Below, one piece after another: positions 23,681 to 33,227 of a stretch of DNA of 64,000 nucleotides (its first letter is position 1; every line of letters begins with the position of its first letter). Below the pieces are notes generated by a model that made no database searches, was not told the DNA's origin, and was given only the letters and a program-made list of their open reading frames with translations. Source of the stretch: Leptospira sp. WS92.C1 (lineage in GTDB: Bacteria; Spirochaetota; Leptospiria; Leptospirales; Leptospiraceae). The stretch spans positions 558,001 to 622,000 of the forward strand of contig NZ_CP162130.1 of assembly GCF_040833975.1 (NCBI RefSeq), written 5' to 3'. Both the position numbers and the translations under genes were made by a program.

Positions 23681-24976
23681 ATGCTGATTCAAATGTATAA
23701 AATGACAATAAAAGAAAAATTTAAAAATTCTATAAGACGTGGTACTGGCGAAGCACACTTGATAATGCGAGCTAATCCGAAGATTGATTTTTCGAACTAT
23801 ATAATAAAAGCTGCATTAAATAATTTTTCATACGACAACCAATCAGAGGGTAGTCGGGCCGTTTATATCTTTGAACTAATTGAGCTATCAAATCGCAAAG
23901 AAAAAATCAGAGAGGCGGTGTTAAGAAGACTCGCTAACGAAAGGACAGATTCCTGGGCTCTTGATCAACTTTTTGGTATAACAGCTTTGCTGGCAAAGAA
24001 TGGCGATTTACAAGCACGAAAGGCCATTTATAAAAGATTCTATAAAAAAAGAATTAAATACTCTGAATGGTTAGGAGAAGATGCAATCATTGCTGTTGAT
24101 GGTATAGAAGGATTAAAGTTTATAGCAGAAATTAAAGGAAAGATGATTCAACGTTATCCAGAAGAACGGGATGACGGTTTTATAGTCGATTTCTTTCAGG
24201 ATAATAATCCGGATATTAATGTATATGATGAATTAGAAAAGTCGGCTATAAATAGGACTTATATAAAAACATATCTTAATACAATTCTTAAATATAAAAA
24301 TTTAAGACCTGGCGGAAAAAGACAAAAATATAACTATGAAATCGTTTCTGAGAGAATTAATAGTAACGTAATGATTCCTTTGCCTCCAGCGGACGTAAAA
24401 GATTTATCAGAGTCGGACATTAAAAAATTAGCGAGTGATTTCTTAAATGAGACAGATAGGTTGCGCCAAGAAAAATATATGCGTATATTTGATAGGATTC
24501 AATATCCTTATGATTATCAATCGATTCTAGAAATTGCAAAAGGAAAATATAGTAATAAAGACAGACTTATAGAATTTTCCATAAAAGCTCTCCGTTTTTT
24601 TAAAAGTAAAGACATTAGAGATTTTGCTTTAGAAAAAATATCGAGAGCCAAATATCTTGACATTTATATCAATTTGTTAATTGGGAATTACAAAAACGGA
24701 GATAGCAAGCTGCTACATGAAATAGTTCAAAGAACAAAAAACGAACATAAGATAGATGATTTAGCATTTAGTTATGTCGGTATTTATACGGCTAATAAAA
24801 CTAAAGATTGTAAAGTTCCTTTAGCTGCGTTATATGATAAGCTAACTTGTGGAATACATCGTAAAGATATAGTTAATATTTTGATCGAAAATAAAGTGCT
24901 TCCTACCAAAATAATGAGAGAAATAGAACATGACAGTTATGAGGCAACAAGAGTATTGTGGCTTGAAAATAATTGA
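23681..24976 (+). CDS. Hypothetical helical-repeat protein, probably imported
   Basis: 431 residues, soluble, almost wholly alpha-helical by composition, with repeated helix pairs (for example IREAVLRRLANER, LQARKAIYKRFYKKR, DRLIEFSIKALRFFKSKDIRDFALEKI) suggestive of HEAT-like repeats. The N-terminus has FKNSIRRGTGEAHLIMRANP. No function recognised. The gene is much more AT-rich than its neighbours and uses many ATA and AGA codons, as expected for recent transfer. Start is uncertain among ATG 23681, 23693 and 23702; AAGAAAG precedes 23681. No defence or toxin partner is visible beside it. Confidence 0.65.
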   Translation: MLIQMYKMTIKEKFKNSIRRGTGEAHLIMRANPKIDFSNYIIKAALNNFSYDNQSEGSRAVYIFELIELSNRKEKIREAVLRRLANERTDSWALDQLFGITALLAKNGDLQARKAIYKRFYKKRIKYSEWLGEDAIIAVDGIEGLKFIAEIKGKMIQRYPEERDDGFIVDFFQDNNPDINVYDELEKSAINRTYIKTYLNTILKYKNLRPGGKRQKYNYEIVSERINSNVMIPLPPADVKDLSESDIKKLASDFLNETDRLRQEKYMRIFDRIQYPYDYQSILEIAKGKYSNKDRLIEFSIKALRFFKSKDIRDFALEKISRAKYLDIYINLLIGNYKNGDSKLLHEIVQRTKNEHKIDDLAFSYVGIYTANKTKDCKVPLAALYDKLTCGIHRKDIVNILIENKVLPTKIMREIEHDSYEATRVLWLENN

Positions 24977-25577
24977 CTGTATGTATAGTAACAGTATTCA
25001 CCTGACAATTCTTCTGAGGTTAGGCCCTCGTTTTTTCTTTTGGGAAGACGTTCTGAAGTTTTAATTCTCTGCTCTAACTTTTTATACGTTAATTCAGAAA
25101 TAAATTCTCTCCATAAGCCGTTCCCAGTCTCCGCTGGAGGAACTGACTGGTTGTCATATCAAATTAAAGAAATCGAATTTCCCGGTTCGAGCTTCTTTTT
25201 TTACTATCTGTTCCTTTTTGATCTACGGCTATTTTCCTCCCCTGAACAGAGATGATTGCGTGAATCGCATCATTAATACTGGTGTTTTCATGGCATGGCT
25301 TAAGAGTTAGCTGAGAGGTATGCGGAACCACTACAGTAAAAGCATCGGTCAATCAGAAATCGTTTCAATAAATCGTGAACTAAAAATAAGTATATTATTG
25401 AAATAAAAAAATATAAAATCGGTAATTAAAAAATCGAGTTTTTATTTTCAAATAGGGAGAATCGCAGATTATTTTTCCCGTTTAATAGGAATATATATTT
25501 GTATTTCTTCGATTGATAATGCCCAGAAAATTTTTAATACATTTAAAAAAAGTATTCTTTTTTCTTTTAAATTTGTC
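24977..25577. other. Intergenic region, no gene supported
   Basis: About 600 bases. A 62-codon minus-strand frame (25164-25352) has no ribosome binding site or recognised relatives. The last 200 bases are very AT-rich and lead into the copper operon promoter. Confidence 0.45.
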
Positions 25578-25592
25578 TATAGAATAGGGGGG
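25578..25592 (+). promoter_or_regulatory. Probable copper operon promoter -10 and CsoR-type G-tract
   Basis: TATAGAAT (25578-25585) looks like a -10 element. It is followed at once by a run of six G then TAG (25587-25595), about 10 bases before csoR. CsoR operators carry G/C tracts flanked by AT-rich DNA overlapping the promoter; only one clear half is visible here. Copper-released autorepression is expected. Confidence 0.4.
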
Positions 25593-25600
25593 TAGAGTAT

Positions 25601-25888
25601 ATGAAACTAAAACACAAACTTCGTTCGGACCCAAAAGCGAAGGAGAATCTGATTCTGAGACTAAAAAAGATAGAGGGTCAGGTTAGAGGTGTCCAGGCAA
25701 TGATTGATCGGGAAGAATATTGCGATAACGTTTTGAATCAGTTGTCTTCCGTAAGATCGGCCCTCGACGGGGTTTCCAAAATCCTTCTCAAAAGTCATAT
25801 TCAAACCTGTGTTGTGGAAAGGTTTAAGGAGAATGATTCTAAAATTCTGGACGAGTTTATGACAACAATGGATCGAATTCTTAAATAA
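25601..25888 (+). CDS. csoR: Copper-sensing repressor CsoR
   Basis: 95 residues, all-helical CsoR/RcnR family (DUF156). The Cu(I) ligand set is C41 (REEYC), H66 and C70 (KSHIQTC), the CsoR-type C-H-C pattern rather than the nickel or formaldehyde patterns. The basic N-terminal helix and LRLKKIEGQVRGVQAMI match DNA-binding family members. Bound to apo operator it should repress this operon and release it on Cu(I) binding. It is 18 bases upstream of the copper chaperone gene and first in the operon csoR-copZ-copA. ATG 25601. Confidence 0.92.
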   Translation: MKLKHKLRSDPKAKENLILRLKKIEGQVRGVQAMIDREEYCDNVLNQLSSVRSALDGVSKILLKSHIQTCVVERFKENDSKILDEFMTTMDRILK

Positions 25889-25906
25889 AATTTGGAGAAA
25901 ATCGTC

Positions 25907-26116
25907 ATGAAAGAAATTACGTTAACCGTCGAAGGAATGACTTGCACACACTGTTTAAGAACCGTCGAATCTGCTCTGAAGGAAATCGGTTTGTCCGCGA
26001 AGGCGAATCTTGAAAATAAGGAAATCGTTTATCAAGGATCGGGGAGCGATGAGGAATTATCTAAAGTAAAAACCGCAATTCAAGAAGAAGGATATGTTCC
26101 GGGTGAAATTAAATGA
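25907..26116 (+). CDS. copZ: Copper chaperone CopZ (HMA domain)
   Basis: 69 residues, a single heavy-metal-associated domain with the MTCTHC metal site (residues about 12-17) and the beta-alpha-beta pattern ending EEGYVPGEIK. It should bind Cu(I) in the cytoplasm and pass it to CopA or CsoR. ATG 25907 follows TTGGAG; an upstream in-frame TTG (25892) is part of that ribosome binding region. Its last codons overlap the CopA start by four bases (ATGA). Confidence 0.9.
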   Translation: MKEITLTVEGMTCTHCLRTVESALKEIGLSAKANLENKEIVYQGSGSDEELSKVKTAIQEEGYVPGEIK

Positions 26117-28332
26117 ACTCCTTGGTCGAATCGGAAATCACGTTAGATATCATCGGTATGACCTGCGCTAATTGCGCGTTGCGAATCGAAAAGGGACTTA
26201 AAAAAGTTCCAGGAGTAAGCGATGCAAGAGTTAATTTCGCAATGGAGACTGCAAAGGTAGAATTTTTATTCCCCGTTTCGCGCGAAACTTTACTAGATCA
26301 GGTCGACTCACTCGGATACAGAGCGCTTGTTCACGAAGATTTTCCGATTCACGGAGAAACCGAAAGAGCTCATGAGAAAGAATTTAGAAGATTGAAGTTT
26401 CGACTTTCGATCAGCGTTTTTCTTTCTTTGCCTTTGCTTACCAGTATGGCCGGACATTTTGGAGCAAGTTTTATCTCCGAGTATCTTCTGTTTTTTATGA
26501 ATCCTTGGTTTCAACTTGCTTTAGCCACGCCGGTTCAATTTTGGATCGGGGGCCCTTTTTATCTCGGAGGTTTTCGGGCTCTTCGGAACAGGGGAGCCAA
26601 CATGGATGTTCTCGTTGCGTTAGGAACCTCTGCCGCTTATCTTTATAGTTTATACCAAACCATTCTTTCCTTAGAAGCTCATCATCGCGAAGACATTTCT
26701 CTTTATTACGAAACTTCGGCTGTTTTGATCACCCTGATTCTTTTTGGAAAATTTTTAGAACATATAACAAAAAGAAAATCCTCTAGAGCGATTCAATCTT
26801 TGATCGCTTTACAACCGAAAATCGCAAATATCATTCGAGACGGTGAGATTCAAGAAATTCCTCTACTTGCTGTGCGTCCGGGAGATTTACTTTTGATCAA
26901 AGCCGGTGAAACAGTTCCAACCGATGGAATCGTGGAAGAGGGTAGCTCCTCGGTCGACGAATCGATGTTAACGGGAGAAAGCATTCCCATTGAAAAAACG
27001 ATCGGTAGTTCTTTGTTTGGAGGTTCTTTAAATGCCAACGGAGTTTTAAAACTCAGAGCATCGAAAGTAGGAAAGGATACGTTGCTTTCCGGAATCATCC
27101 GGGTAGTTCAAGAAGCGCAAGGATCCAGGGCTCCGATTCAAAGGATCGCGGATCAAATTTCCGGAATTTTTGTCCCGGTTGTAATTATGATTTCCGTTGT
27201 TACTTTTGTTCTCTGGTATTTTTGGATAGAACCCTCCTTTTTTTCGGGGGCTCTTGTAAAGGCGATCGCGGTTCTTGTGATCGCTTGTCCTTGTGCTTTG
27301 GGATTAGCGACTCCTGTTTCCATTCTTGCGGGAACTGGGAAGGCCGCTACACAGGGAATTTTATTTCGAACCGCCGAAGCATTAGAAAATTCTCATAGAG
27401 TAAAAACAATCGTCTTTGATAAGACCGGTACGCTCACGTATGGAAAACCTGCTCTGAAATTTTTGGATGTTTTGGAATTCTCGGAAGAAATGGATCTTCT
27501 CGTCTTGGCCGCTTCCGCAGAGCAAAACTCGGAACATTCCTTATCCGCGGCGATCGTCGACGCTGCAAAAAACAAAGGTCTGACATTGCGAATTCCGGAA
27601 CGTTTTGAAACGATTCCGGGCGGGGGAGTGTCCGCGTCGATCAATGGAAAAAAAATTCTTCTCGGAACCGATCGACTTTTTTTAGAAAGAGGGATCGTAT
27701 TGAATTCTCATCTTATGAAGTTGAAAGACGAAAGAGAGCTACAAGGCAACACAGTGATTCACATGAGCGTGGATCAAGTGCATCGCGGGATTTTATCTTT
27801 GGCGGATACAATCAAAGAATCCGCGCCTCTTGCGATCCAAAGACTGAAGTCGCTTGGAATGGAAGTATATATGATCACGGGTGATAATGAAAAAACCGCG
27901 AAGGCGATCGCAAAACTTTGCGGGATCGATCATGTTCTTGCCGAAATCCTTCCGGAAGGAAAAGCAAAGGAAGTTCGAAAGCTTATGGACTCGGGAAAAA
28001 CAGTGGCGATGGTCGGTGACGGAATCAACGATGCTCCTGCTCTGGCGGTTGCAAATTTGGGAATTGCAATGGGGACCGGTACGGATATTGCTATTGAATC
28101 TTCGGATGTTGTGATCATGAACGGGGATCTTAGGTCGATTGAAGATACATTTATCCTAAGTCGAAGGACGGTTTATAACATTCGACAAAATTTGTTTTGG
28201 GCTTTGGTTTACAATGCTCTTGGAATTCCGATCGCCGCGTCCGGATTTTTGGCGCCTTGGATTGCGGGAGGGGCGATGGCTCTCAGTTCCATCTCCGTGG
28301 TTCTGAATGCTTTACGATTACAGAAGCGATAG
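26113..28332 (+). CDS. copA: Copper-exporting P1B-type ATPase CopA
   Basis: 739 residues. One N-terminal HMA domain (GMTCANC, C18 and C21), eight membrane segments with the CPC ion site (C392-P-C394), actuator motif TGES, phosphorylation site D436 in DKTGT, and hinge motif GDGINDAP. These define a Cu(I)-type P1B-1 ATPase that drives cytoplasmic Cu(I) across the inner membrane at the cost of ATP. At the usual SEHPL nucleotide-binding motif this protein has SEHSL: H475 is kept and Pro is replaced by S476. ATG 26113 overlaps copZ. A damaged fragment of a second copA-like gene lies at 32013-32110. Confidence 0.93.
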   Translation: MNSLVESEITLDIIGMTCANCALRIEKGLKKVPGVSDARVNFAMETAKVEFLFPVSRETLLDQVDSLGYRALVHEDFPIHGETERAHEKEFRRLKFRLSISVFLSLPLLTSMAGHFGASFISEYLLFFMNPWFQLALATPVQFWIGGPFYLGGFRALRNRGANMDVLVALGTSAAYLYSLYQTILSLEAHHREDISLYYETSAVLITLILFGKFLEHITKRKSSRAIQSLIALQPKIANIIRDGEIQEIPLLAVRPGDLLLIKAGETVPTDGIVEEGSSSVDESMLTGESIPIEKTIGSSLFGGSLNANGVLKLRASKVGKDTLLSGIIRVVQEAQGSRAPIQRIADQISGIFVPVVIMISVVTFVLWYFWIEPSFFSGALVKAIAVLVIACPCALGLATPVSILAGTGKAATQGILFRTAEALENSHRVKTIVFDKTGTLTYGKPALKFLDVLEFSEEMDLLVLAASAEQNSEHSLSAAIVDAAKNKGLTLRIPERFETIPGGGVSASINGKKILLGTDRLFLERGIVLNSHLMKLKDERELQGNTVIHMSVDQVHRGILSLADTIKESAPLAIQRLKSLGMEVYMITGDNEKTAKAIAKLCGIDHVLAEILPEGKAKEVRKLMDSGKTVAMVGDGINDAPALAVANLGIAMGTGTDIAIESSDVVIMNGDLRSIEDTFILSRRTVYNIRQNLFWALVYNALGIPIAASGFLAPWIAGGAMALSSISVVLNALRLQKR

Positions 28333-28549
28333 AATACTCTTGCAGCTTGATCTTTTTGATAAAGTAAAATAATGTTTTGGGACATGCTGTAAGTAAAACT
28401 TGTTCTAAGATCTCAATTGTATCGGTATCTTAAGAGTAAAATTGAAAGATCGTAAGAAATTTAGTCTTCGAAAGGAAAAGATGAATTTATTTTAATATTT
28501 AGAATGATAGAATATTCTAAATAATTTATTTTATTTGCGTAAAGTCCTT

Positions 28550-28580
28550 CGCCAAGACAGGGATGAATCCTGCCTTGGCG
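28550..28580. terminator. Hairpin between convergent copA and lipoprotein genes
   Basis: A 12-position stem (CGCCAAGACAGG with CCTGCCTTGGCG, one A-C mismatch) and a 7-base loop sit seven bases from the stop of the minus-strand gene. It probably serves as a bidirectional terminator, though neither side has a long T-run. The 217 bases between copA and this hairpin show nothing else. Confidence 0.5.
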
Positions 28581-28586
28581 ATTCTA

Positions 28587-31500
28587 TCATCGTTTTCTTA
28601 TTCTTATCTGAACAGAATCGAAGCTACTCTGTAAGACTTCGATTCGAATATCACCATAATAGAACGTTTGTGGAGTTCCATTGTTTGTAACGATTGTTCC
28701 CATAAAAATCGTCTCCGTCCCATCTTGTGGAATCGAATCGGATCGAGGAATCAACCGAATTTGTATCCCTTGTGTGGCGGGCCAAGGCGAAGGGCCAACT
28801 GGATCTGCATTGAAACCTCGAATTGTCCTGTATTCCAAAGATAAAACCGAACCATTGTGTGTGTCCGAGTTTTTTCTACCGATTGGAATCAAGATTTGTT
28901 TGATGCCGGAAGTTTTAGTTTCCAATGCTTCTAATGTAACTGTGAAAATTCCCGGTTGTCCTTCAAAAGGAGCCATGATAGTTTGCTCGGATCGTAAAAA
29001 TCCCTTTAGCATTTTTAAGTAAGCCGGAATGTGATAAGTGCCTCCAAATATTCCAAGGGCGCTGTAGTAATCATCGTATTCTCCGATTGAATTTTCACAG
29101 CCAAACAAAGGATCATCAGGATTTGCTCCAACTCCGCTTGTGGACATACTGATTGGGCTCGGAGGTCTTGTAAGAGTTGCAGGCATTCCAGGACAATGCC
29201 AGCTTCCAGAAGTATGGAGCGTAGTTCCTCCGATTCCATGCATCAACTCATGAATTCCCGTCTCGTAAGTATTTTTGAGTCCAAGCGCAGTGTGTATATG
29301 GGACTTGTTTATGGAATTAACCCCAGTGTGCATTGCGTTTGAGACAATCAGAAAATGATCATAATCAGATTCATTCAAACCTCCTTGGGCTATTGCGTGA
29401 TTAAAAATCTTGCCTGTATCACAATCAACACCAGCCCCCGTTTCAGGAATTATCCGATTACAATATCCAATGTTGCCAGATTTTAAAATTGGTTCCGGCA
29501 AACGAATGTAGTCTGGAGCAATGTAGATAGGATCGAATTTATAGGTTCCGTAGGAAACTTCATCTAAGTATTGCTTAAAACCGAAAGACGCAAATTCTCC
29601 ACTAGAACCCATGACCATTTGCTCAATTTGAGCACGACTGACTACGGGAGCTGGTGCATTGTTTGGGGTGACTGGGATCACCGCAAGATGAAGCTGTTTT
29701 GGAATTGTCGGAGTTCCGCAAGTGCTTGGCAGACTGTGCGAGACTGTTTTACTAGAAGAAACGTTGCCAGCACGGTCGACCGTTTCAACACGATATGCAT
29801 ATCCTTTTCCAGGTAATTTACCAATATAATCCTGATAATAGGTGATGGATCCTGTTGTCGAAGGAGTTAATCGAGTTGGCCCGATTTCATTTCGATAGAT
29901 TCTATATTCCAAGATCCCACTGGTTGGAGAACCTGAGTCTGTGCTTCCACTGATTGCCAATTGAATACTCCGATTGCATGCATAGAAATTGTCTACAATC
30001 AATCCGACACTTGGCATCGTTGGACTGATCGTATCAGTGCATGTACTCGAATTACTTGCAGGAAGTTGAAACGTTTTTACCAGAGGTGTGCTTTCATTTC
30101 CTGCTCGATCTACTGCATAAATCCAAAAGTTATGTGTGCTTCCGGGTTCTAAACCACTCACGACATAGTTTCGTTTATTCGAATATTGTCTTTGTGGTGT
30201 TCCTTGTGTAACTCGACTGGCTCCATTCACGTCAATCTTGTAGTGACTGAGTCCGGCTTCATTCGTTTCTGAAAACCAATTGACATGCGACCATTCTAAG
30301 CCCACTTTTCCACAGCCTAGGCTTTCGGCTTGTACGGTTCCGTTTAAATAGGGTGCTACTGAATCCGTAAATGGAGGAGGGGGTTGAAATCCGGCGAGGT
30401 ATACATCCGTTGATCCTTGATTTGAATTTTCAATATCCGACGATTGTGTTTTTCCTGCGGTATAAATGTATCCGTCCGATCGGGCAGCAATTGCGTTTAA
30501 AGAATCGAAAGCGCTTCCGCCCAATCCAGAAAACCAACGAGTTTTACCTTGAGCCAGATCCAAGCGAATTACAAAACCATCCGACGATCCTCCTTGATAA
30601 GGAAGAAAATAGTTCCCACTTGTCTCTCCAGAGATGAATACAAAATTTGGATTGAGCGGATCTCGAATGATTCCGGTTCCAAAATCAGGTCCTTTACCGC
30701 CAATAACTTTCGTCCAAATAACATCTAACGTAGGACTCAGTTGTACAACCATCAAATCGTCAGAAGATTCATTCAATGTAGAGGTTGATTTTCCAACAAG
30801 AACGATACTATCTCCGTGTGGACCTCCCTGGATACAAGAAATGGCTCGGGCCTCGTTGTAGTTTATGTTTCCAACTCTTTTCTGAGCAAGAATTTGACCG
30901 GAGGATGAAAGCTTTGCGACGTAAAAATTACTAATACTGCCAGTTCCTGGAAGATCAGACGAGGAGGTTCTACCTGTAATGTAATAGTCGTTTCCCAATT
31001 TACAAATTCCTCTTCCTGTATCCGTGCCATTTCCGCCTAATAATTGTTGCCAAACAATTCCTCCACTGGCATTTAAGCGTGTGACGTAAACGTCTTGCCC
31101 CGGCTGATTTCCAGGAAATGTAGAAGAGTCAGAGTCACCGACCGCGATCAAACCACCGTCTTCGGTTGGCAAAACCGCAAAGAGTTGTTCCCAACCAGCT
31201 GGATCCCCATAAATTCTTTGCCACAAAACATTTCCCTCAGCGGAAAGTTTGATCAAATAGGTATCATTCGTGTCTCCGGCGGGACCGTTTACGACGCTTG
31301 ATCCTGCGATTAGAATCGAACCGTCATTCAGTACCGAAACAGCGCTTCCGACATCATCCCTTGATGATCCGATCAATTTGCTCCATTCTCTTGTACCAAC
31401 GGAATTGTACTTACTTACATAAACGTCTGTTTTGCCAGTAGAACAAGCTCCAGGATTGCAAACTCCCGGAAGACTTTGTCCAGAAAGTGATGTTCCTACG

Positions 31501-31817
31501 AGAACTGCTCCTCCATCCGGAGTCACTGCAATTGCGTGGGCTATATCAGTTTGATTTCCACCATGTGTTCTTTCCTGAAGATTCAAATTGAACGAAGAAA
31601 ATCCAATTGCGATCGAGCTGCTTTGATTTCTTCCTTCCGAAGGGCCGTTGATATGCAACTTGTCAGGGTTTACGAGACTTGCAAATTCTAAGATCTTCTC
31701 TTTCGTTTCTTCCATGCGAGAGCATGAAATCTGAATGAGACAGAATAGAGTCGACACAAAACGAATTCCTGTGTTTCGATTCCAGAGTTTCCTCTGGATT
31801 GAGTTTAATTTTTCCAT
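28587..31817 (-). CDS. Large surface lipoprotein: beta-propeller-like repeats, FN3-like segments and zincin domain
   Basis: 1076 residues. The N-terminus has a hydrophobic stretch ending LIQISC; lipidation is likely although Gln at -3 is unusual for a lipobox. About residues 90-480 hold seven or so repeats of the type DGG-x-hydrophobic-VGxS...DVYVxKxNxxGxxxWxxxxG (SBBP/propeller pattern). About 490-710 show two to three FN3-like segments (YxVSGLEPGSTHNFWIYAVDRAGNES). About 720-1076 is a metallopeptidase-like region with H856-E-L-M-H860 and a further His at 868 (TTLH). These are the expected zinc ligands and Glu of a zincin, akin to M6/M11-type extracellular peptidases. GGAGGG precedes ATG 31817. 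Activity and host targets are not shown by sequence. Confidence 0.75.
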   Translation of the reverse strand: MEKLNSIQRKLWNRNTGIRFVSTLFCLIQISCSRMEETKEKILEFASLVNPDKLHINGPSEGRNQSSSIAIGFSSFNLNLQERTHGGNQTDIAHAIAVTPDGGAVLVGTSLSGQSLPGVCNPGACSTGKTDVYVSKYNSVGTREWSKLIGSSRDDVGSAVSVLNDGSILIAGSSVVNGPAGDTNDTYLIKLSAEGNVLWQRIYGDPAGWEQLFAVLPTEDGGLIAVGDSDSSTFPGNQPGQDVYVTRLNASGGIVWQQLLGGNGTDTGRGICKLGNDYYITGRTSSSDLPGTGSISNFYVAKLSSSGQILAQKRVGNINYNEARAISCIQGGPHGDSIVLVGKSTSTLNESSDDLMVVQLSPTLDVIWTKVIGGKGPDFGTGIIRDPLNPNFVFISGETSGNYFLPYQGGSSDGFVIRLDLAQGKTRWFSGLGGSAFDSLNAIAARSDGYIYTAGKTQSSDIENSNQGSTDVYLAGFQPPPPFTDSVAPYLNGTVQAESLGCGKVGLEWSHVNWFSETNEAGLSHYKIDVNGASRVTQGTPQRQYSNKRNYVVSGLEPGSTHNFWIYAVDRAGNESTPLVKTFQLPASNSSTCTDTISPTMPSVGLIVDNFYACNRSIQLAISGSTDSGSPTSGILEYRIYRNEIGPTRLTPSTTGSITYYQDYIGKLPGKGYAYRVETVDRAGNVSSSKTVSHSLPSTCGTPTIPKQLHLAVIPVTPNNAPAPVVSRAQIEQMVMGSSGEFASFGFKQYLDEVSYGTYKFDPIYIAPDYIRLPEPILKSGNIGYCNRIIPETGAGVDCDTGKIFNHAIAQGGLNESDYDHFLIVSNAMHTGVNSINKSHIHTALGLKNTYETGIHELMHGIGGTTLHTSGSWHCPGMPATLTRPPSPISMSTSGVGANPDDPLFGCENSIGEYDDYYSALGIFGGTYHIPAYLKMLKGFLRSEQTIMAPFEGQPGIFTVTLEALETKTSGIKQILIPIGRKNSDTHNGSVLSLEYRTIRGFNADPVGPSPWPATQGIQIRLIPRSDSIPQDGTETIFMGTIVTNNGTPQTFYYGDIRIEVLQSSFDSVQIRIRKR

Positions 31818-32012
31818 AAATCCCTCCACCTAATAGCTGTTATTTGTTTAAAATTCGTAGTATATACGGAGAAAATGGAAATTTTTGCCACATTTTTAGC
31901 GTCAATCTGGAAAAAAAGAATGAACCTTTTAAAATTAAGACTGATCGACTGTATTCATGCTTTTGGGAAAATGAGATTCTCCTATCTTGGGCTCAAAGTT
32001 TTATAGACCAAA

Positions 32013-32110
32013 AGGAAAAGCAAAGGAAGTTCGAAAGCTTATGGACTCGGGAAAACAGTGGCGATGGCTCTCAGTTTCATCTCCGCAGTTCTGAATGCTT
32101 TGCGATTACA
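32013..32110 (+). pseudogene. Fossil fragment of a second copA with internal deletion
   Basis: 32013-32069 repeats copA 27957-28014 with a single A deleted from an A-run. It then joins directly, at a shared GCGATGG, to sequence matching copA 28273-28323 with four substitutions in about 50 bases. About 260 bases between the two GCGATGG copies are missing. The fragment has no start and is frameshifted. No other gene is seen in 31818-32372. Confidence 0.85.
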
Positions 32111-32372
32111 GAGAAAAAAATATTCTAAAAATAGAATGTCATAAAAATTGATCCTGTCGCTACAATTTGTCTAAAATTTTTTCTATAAGGTTAGGGCCGG
32201 ATGGAAAAAAATTGAGAACGTTTGAAATATAACTTTCCCCCATTCTCAATCAATCCAAGAAAATATTCTGAAATCGGTTCGTCTTACCTTAAAATCGAAA
32301 ACATACCAAGAATTTATCTTTCCGGAAATTGGAAAATTTTCAATTTATCTATTTTGAATATAAAACAAACTT

Positions 32373-32993
32373 TTATTTCCGAGCCGCATCCACCCATTCT
32401 TTATATGAATAAAGACCGCTGATGGTCGATATATAAGTCATCGCAGTGGGATTCAGTTCGATTCCGTATGTGATGAACCTTCCGACTACGGGTGCGTAAA
32501 AAGCATCCGCGATTCCGAATTCCTTTCCAAAAAGAAACGGTCCTTTCTGAGTGCTTAGACATTCTTTCCAGATCGATTCGATTCTACGAATGTCTCTCCA
32601 CGCTTCGTCTGGAAAGGATTTTCCATGGAGCGTGTCGGCGAGATTCATCGATAAGTTTTTTCTCATATCTGTGAAGCCGGAGTGCATTTCGGCGACTATG
32701 GATCTTGCAAAGGCTCTTTGCAATTTATCCGTAGGCCAAAGTTTTTTTTCCGGAAAGGTTTCCGCGATATATTCAACAATACTCAACGTATCCCAGATTC
32801 TGGTATCTCCGTGGAGCAAAACAGGGACCTTGCCGGCATTGGAATAAAGTTTGATTTTTTCGTAAAATTCGGGTGTGTTCAAAACAAGAGAAATTTCGGT
32901 AAAAAGAATTTTGCTTTCTTTTAATAGAATCCAAGGACGCAAGGACCAAGAGGAGGATTTTTTATCACCAATTACGAGTTGCAGTTCTTCCAT
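32373..32993 (-). CDS. Glutathione S-transferase family protein
   Basis: 206 residues. The N-terminal thioredoxin-like domain begins LQLVIGDKKSSSWSLRPWIL; the serine run sits where the catalytic Ser/Cys of zeta-like and related bacterial GSTs lies. GKVPVLLHGDTRIWDTLSIVEYIAE gives the cis-Pro loop (KVPVL) and the glutathione-binding D/E-T/S motif. The C-terminal domain is helical with FLFGKEFGIADAFYAPVV, the N-capping box region. The natural substrate is unknown. Single gene with ATG 32993, transcribed away from the IS element. Confidence 0.85.
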   Translation of the reverse strand: MEELQLVIGDKKSSSWSLRPWILLKESKILFTEISLVLNTPEFYEKIKLYSNAGKVPVLLHGDTRIWDTLSIVEYIAETFPEKKLWPTDKLQRAFARSIVAEMHSGFTDMRKNLSMNLADTLHGKSFPDEAWRDIRRIESIWKECLSTQKGPFLFGKEFGIADAFYAPVVGRFITYGIELNPTAMTYISTISGLYSYKEWVDAARK

Positions 32994-33219
32994 ACGACCA
33001 AATTCAGTCGGATCTCAATTTTTGAAAGTTGAAATTCTTTTGCTCTACTACTCTAAATAAAAACAAAAATACTTTTTATAAAAGAGATCAACGTTAGACA
33101 GGCAAGAAAATTTCCATTCTATGATCCAAAACGTTGTCGCTCATTAAAATTTACGGGAGTATATCCGGTCCATTGAGTTGTGAGCCGGATCCGGAAGCCA
33201 TTTTAGATGGATATGCTTC

Positions 33220-33227
33220 CAGGCGTC
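33220..33227 (+). repeat. Target site duplication, left copy
   Basis: CAGGCGTC, identical to 34594-34601 on the other side of the IS element. Confidence 0.9.

Noticed and set aside
23518..23700. 60-codon frame across the GC-rich island
   Set aside because: No ribosome binding site, overlaps the next gene start, composition points to repeat DNA rather than a protein.
25164..25352. 62-codon minus-strand frame in a long gap
   Set aside because: No ribosome binding site or family; could be a gene remnant but nothing supports it.
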